DNA of 8,599 nt from SAR202 cluster bacterium (GTDB lineage Bacteria; Chloroflexota; Dehalococcoidia; Lucifugimonadales; UBA1123): assembly GCA_030743915.1 (NCBI GenBank), contig JASLRP010000065.1, forward strand, positions 1 to 8,599. The letters are read 5' to 3'. Shown here piece by piece: positions 7,017-8,599 of the stretch. The position numbers and the translations under genes are program-made. Under the pieces are notes generated by a model. The model saw nothing but the letters and a program-made list of their open reading frames with translations. It ran no database searches and was not told where the DNA came from. Position 1 is the stretch's first letter. Each line of letters opens with the position of its first letter.

Positions 7017-7039
7017 GTCAATAATTCCCCATCGTGGTG

Positions 7040-7068
7040 AGTCTAGCAACGGCTCAGGGCATGGTCAA
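7040..7068 (-). promoter_or_regulatory. Sigma-70-like promoter of the lipoprotein gene
   Basis: On the minus strand, TTGACC (7063-7068, 5 of 6 to consensus) is separated by 17 bp from TAGACT (7040-7045, 4 of 6). The start point would fall near 7033, giving a leader of about 30 nt that carries GGAGG and ATG 7004. Confidence 0.5.
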
Positions 7069-7108
7069 TCGGCAATCCGTGTGATGTTCGTATCAATTGG
7101 GACTTAAA

Positions 7109-7138
7109 TTGACATACACGACAACCAGTCCTTAGAAT
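7109..7138 (+). promoter_or_regulatory. Sigma-70-like promoter of the Lrp-domain gene
   Basis: A perfect -35 TTGACA (7109-7114) is followed after 18 bp by TAGAAT (7133-7138, 5 of 6). Transcription would start near 7145, giving a leader of about 70 nt before ATG 7215. This is the best promoter in the window. It is divergent from the lipoprotein promoter, with 40 bp between the two -35 boxes. Confidence 0.6.
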
Positions 7139-7202
7139 GCACACACCCCGAACGGCCCGAATTGACGAATTTCGATGCTACTCTCGCACTGATTGCTCTA
7201 CT

Positions 7203-7207
7203 GGAGG
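7203..7207 (+). promoter_or_regulatory. Ribosome-binding site fixing the Lrp-domain start
   Basis: GGAGG, 7 nt before ATG 7215. An in-frame ATG at 7137 overlaps the -10 box and has no ribosome-binding site, so it is not the start. Confidence 0.8.
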
Positions 7208-7214
7208 TTGTAAC

Positions 7215-7463
7215 ATGGCGACCAAGGCTTACATTTTGATAGAGACAGTCGTGGGCAAATCGAAGGACGTGTCTGACTCGCTGTCATCCGTGTCCGGCGT
7301 CAGAAACGTGGACACTGTTACCGGCCAATACGACATTATTGCCGTCGTCGAGGCAACCGACCTGAACGCGGTTGGCGAGATTGTGACCGGACAGGTCCAC
7401 ACCATTGGCGGAATCATGCGAACGGTCACGTGTCTGACGGTCGAATCTGACCAGCCAGCCTGA
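7215..7463 (+). CDS. Stand-alone Lrp/AsnC ligand-binding (RAM) domain protein
   Basis: This 82-residue protein consists only of the C-terminal ligand-binding domain of Lrp/AsnC regulators, an ACT-like alpha/beta fold. KAYILIETVVGK (4-15) is strand 1. Helix 1 is KDVSDSLSSV. GVRNVDTVTGQYDIIAVVEA (28-47) is the conserved hairpin with the GxYD turn. Helix 2 is DLNAVGEIV, and GIMRTVTCLTVE (66-77) is the last strand. The DNA-binding helix-turn-helix of full regulators (usually about 150 residues in all) is absent, and no upstream coding sequence could supply it. Such single-domain proteins form dimers or higher oligomers and bind amino acids. They may modulate full-length Lrp proteins or enzymes; a specific partner cannot be read. 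The gene has its own promoter and is probably monocistronic. Confidence 0.92.
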   Translation: MATKAYILIETVVGKSKDVSDSLSSVSGVRNVDTVTGQYDIIAVVEATDLNAVGEIVTGQVHTIGGIMRTVTCLTVESDQPA

Positions 7464-7518
7464 TTCAGGGGTTCATCGAAGCTTCCCGCTTAACATTCCT
7501 CTTGGCAACCATCGCGCC

Positions 7519-7531
7519 TGGAAACTTTCCA
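7519..7531. repeat. 13-bp palindrome, possible operator
   Basis: TGGAAA-c-TTTCCA is a perfect inverted repeat with a single central base, in the gap between the Lrp-domain gene and the hydrolase gene. CGCC (7515-7518) and GGCG (7541-7544) flank it and could also pair. There is no T-run, so it is not a standard terminator. It lies about 150 bp upstream of the hydrolase start. A regulator-binding site is only one possibility. Confidence 0.25.
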
Positions 7532-7585
7532 ATTCAGCGAGGCGTTGTCTTCATGCGGAGCCTGAACGTTCCGCGATGACTGATT

Positions 7586-7616
7586 TTGACTTCTGGGCCC
7601 ATTTCCTCTCTATTAG
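7586..7616 (+). promoter_or_regulatory. Weak candidate promoter of the alpha/beta hydrolase gene
   Basis: TTGACT (7586-7591, 5 of 6) and TATTAG (7611-7616, 4 of 6) are separated by 19 bp, which is longer than ideal. The pair lies about 60 bp upstream of ATG 7679. I found nothing better in 7464-7678. Confidence 0.28.
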
Positions 7617-7664
7617 ACTTCAGCGATATGTGCGACAATGCTGTCGAAATTTGCTGACGCCAAC

Positions 7665-7670
7665 AGGAGG
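7665..7670 (+). promoter_or_regulatory. Ribosome-binding site fixing the hydrolase start
   Basis: A perfect AGGAGG, 8 nt before ATG 7679. An in-frame GTG at 7670 overlaps this site and so cannot be the start. Confidence 0.85.
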
Positions 7671-7678
7671 TGAAACCA

Positions 7679-8518
7679 ATGGCCAACAACATTACGCCCA
7701 CTGATCACAACGTGGAGGTCAACGGCCTCAATATCCACTATGTGGACTGGGGAGGAGATTCCAACCGCAACCTGCTGTTGGTTCACGGGCAGGGCGGGAA
7801 CGCCCGCAACTGGGACCACATCGCCCTAGCTCTGCACGACGAATTTCGAGTTCTGGCCATCGACCAGCGCGGTCATGGAGAGTCGGACCACACTCAAGAG
7901 GGCTACGCAGTCACGGCCTTCGCCTCGGACCTTGCCGAGTTCGCTGAAAAGATCGGCATAACCCCTTACTCTTATGTCGGCGCGTCCCTTGGAGCGCGAA
8001 ACGGCATATCCTACGCCGGCGACCACTCAGACCATCTCAAGCATTTCGTGTGCCTGGACTACGGCCCCGAGATGAGCGTGGCTTCGGCCCGAAACCAAAT
8101 CAGCGGCATGAACCGTCGTGCTCTGGGCTGGCGCAGTATCGACGAGTACGTTGACCAGCAGCGCATCGGCAACCCCCGGCTCTCAGATGAGTACGTCCGG
8201 CACCAGGCGCAGCACTCGCTGAGGCTTAACTATGCCGACAAATACGTTACCAAGTCAGACCCGGACATGTTCTGGATAAACGGCAGTTTCGGAGTCAAAG
8301 AGGTTCCCCACCTGTGGGAACAATGGGAAAAGATTAGCTGCCCGATCCTGGAACTGAAAGGCTCGGAGAGCGATTTCCTGTCTGACGAAATTCGAGACCG
8401 AATGAAGGAAAGCCAACCCAACCTCCGGTTCATCGAGGTGCCGGAATCGGGCCACGGAATCTCCGGAGATAACCCTGACTTCCTCCTCCAGGAGCTACGC
8501 AGCTTCTTCGTAGACTAA
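7679..8518 (+). CDS. Alpha/beta-fold hydrolase
   Basis: This 279-residue protein is a single-domain alpha/beta hydrolase with cap. The oxyanion-hole motif HGQGG (36-40) follows strand 3 (LLLVHG). DQRGHGES (62-69) is the usual motif after strand 4. The nucleophile elbow is VGASLGARNG (100-109), with Ser103 in G-x-S-x-G. The acid is probably Asp232 in GSESDFLS, and the base His259 in ESGHGI. The cap region about 130-205 is Arg/Tyr-rich. A complete Ser-Asp-His triad points to an esterase, lactonase or C-C bond hydrolase. The Ser nucleophile argues against haloalkane dehalogenase or epoxide hydrolase, which use Asp. The substrate cannot be read. There is no signal peptide, so it is cytosolic. The gene stands 215 bp after the Lrp-domain gene and is probably a separate transcript. 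Confidence 0.93.
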   Translation: MANNITPTDHNVEVNGLNIHYVDWGGDSNRNLLLVHGQGGNARNWDHIALALHDEFRVLAIDQRGHGESDHTQEGYAVTAFASDLAEFAEKIGITPYSYVGASLGARNGISYAGDHSDHLKHFVCLDYGPEMSVASARNQISGMNRRALGWRSIDEYVDQQRIGNPRLSDEYVRHQAQHSLRLNYADKYVTKSDPDMFWINGSFGVKEVPHLWEQWEKISCPILELKGSESDFLSDEIRDRMKESQPNLRFIEVPESGHGISGDNPDFLLQELRSFFVD

Positions 8519-8522
8519 ACGC

Positions 8523-8551
8523 CCGGTCCTGATCGTCGATCTTTAGGCCGG
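8523..8551 (+). terminator. Weak stem-loop after the hydrolase gene
   Basis: CCGG, CCT and GATC (8523-8534) pair with GATC, AGG and CCGG (8538-8551) around a 3-nt loop, with bulges of 1 and 3 nt. It begins 4 bp past the hydrolase stop. No T-run follows, so it is at best a weak terminator or an mRNA-stabilising end. Bases 8552-8599 beyond it show no assignable feature. Confidence 0.3.
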
Positions 8552-8599
8552 ACAACTTCAGATCATGTGTGCCCGCGTATGTTGAACGCTACCCTGATG

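Noticed and set aside
3762..7099. The 9-mer TATCAATTG in two intergenic regions (3762-3770 and 7091-7099)
   Set aside because: A few shared 9-mers are expected by chance among the intergenic bases of this window.
8552..8599. Possible start of a new gene (ATG at 8579) or 3' end of a minus-strand gene at the right edge
   Set aside because: Only a few codons, no ribosome-binding site before the ATG, and nothing recognisable in the minus-strand frames.
1..8599. Search for a mobile element, CRISPR array, toxin-antitoxin pair, tRNA or phage gene
   Set aside because: I saw no transposase, integrase, terminal repeats, regular repeat array or tRNA cloverleaf; all genes fit ordinary metabolic or regulatory families or the single unknown lipoprotein.

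Overview
The window looks like an ordinary stretch of a bacterial chromosome of moderately high GC. It holds eight complete protein genes and one partial gene, with short intergenic gaps and good Shine-Dalgarno sites. I see no tRNA, rRNA, CRISPR array, insertion sequence, integrase or phage gene. The mix is typical of an aerobic, free-living heterotroph: VOC-fold protein, Rv2258c-like methyltransferase, nucleoside hydrolase, SMP-30 lactonase, short-chain flavin reductase, stand-alone Lrp/AsnC ligand-binding domain and alpha/beta hydrolase. It recalls uncultured Chloroflexota such as SAR202 or Dehalococcoidia relatives. That assignment rests on general resemblance only and is a low-confidence inference.

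Layout. Bases 1-153 are the start of a TPR protein on the minus strand, cut by the window edge and divergent from a small VOC-family gene (226-585, TTG start). Next is a two-gene plus-strand operon: a class I SAM methyltransferase (822-1880) whose stop overlaps the GTG start of a nucleoside hydrolase (1877-2818). This operon converges, with only 4 bp between stop codons, on a minus-strand SMP-30/gluconolactonase gene (2823-3683). Upstream of that, also on the minus strand, lie a flavin reductase (3833-4321) and a large lipoprotein gene (4530-7004). A terminator-like hairpin at 4478-4508 separates these last two. The lipoprotein gene is divergent from a stand-alone Lrp/AsnC ligand-binding-domain gene (7215-7463), and sigma-70-like promoters can be read for both. 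An alpha/beta hydrolase (7679-8518) follows, then a weak hairpin and 48 bp of unassigned sequence.

How the genes work together. Only the methyltransferase-nucleoside hydrolase pair is clearly co-translated. The hydrolase keeps its calcium-binding Asp residues, but two positions that help catalysis in purine-type nucleosidases are replaced (Glu to Ser, His to Asn), so its substrate is open. The flavin reductase has no monooxygenase partner here and probably supplies reduced flavin to an enzyme encoded elsewhere. The lipoprotein is the least explained gene. It appears to be a membrane-anchored exported protein with an acidic, Pro/Ser/Ala-rich linker, a probable TIM-barrel, a Rossmann-like middle region and a beta-rich C-terminus, which recalls multidomain glycoside hydrolases. 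I do not recognise its family. I found no convincing new defence or mobile system. In three genes the longest reading frame begins upstream of the true start, in the promoter or ribosome-binding region, and the coordinates given here are corrected for that.
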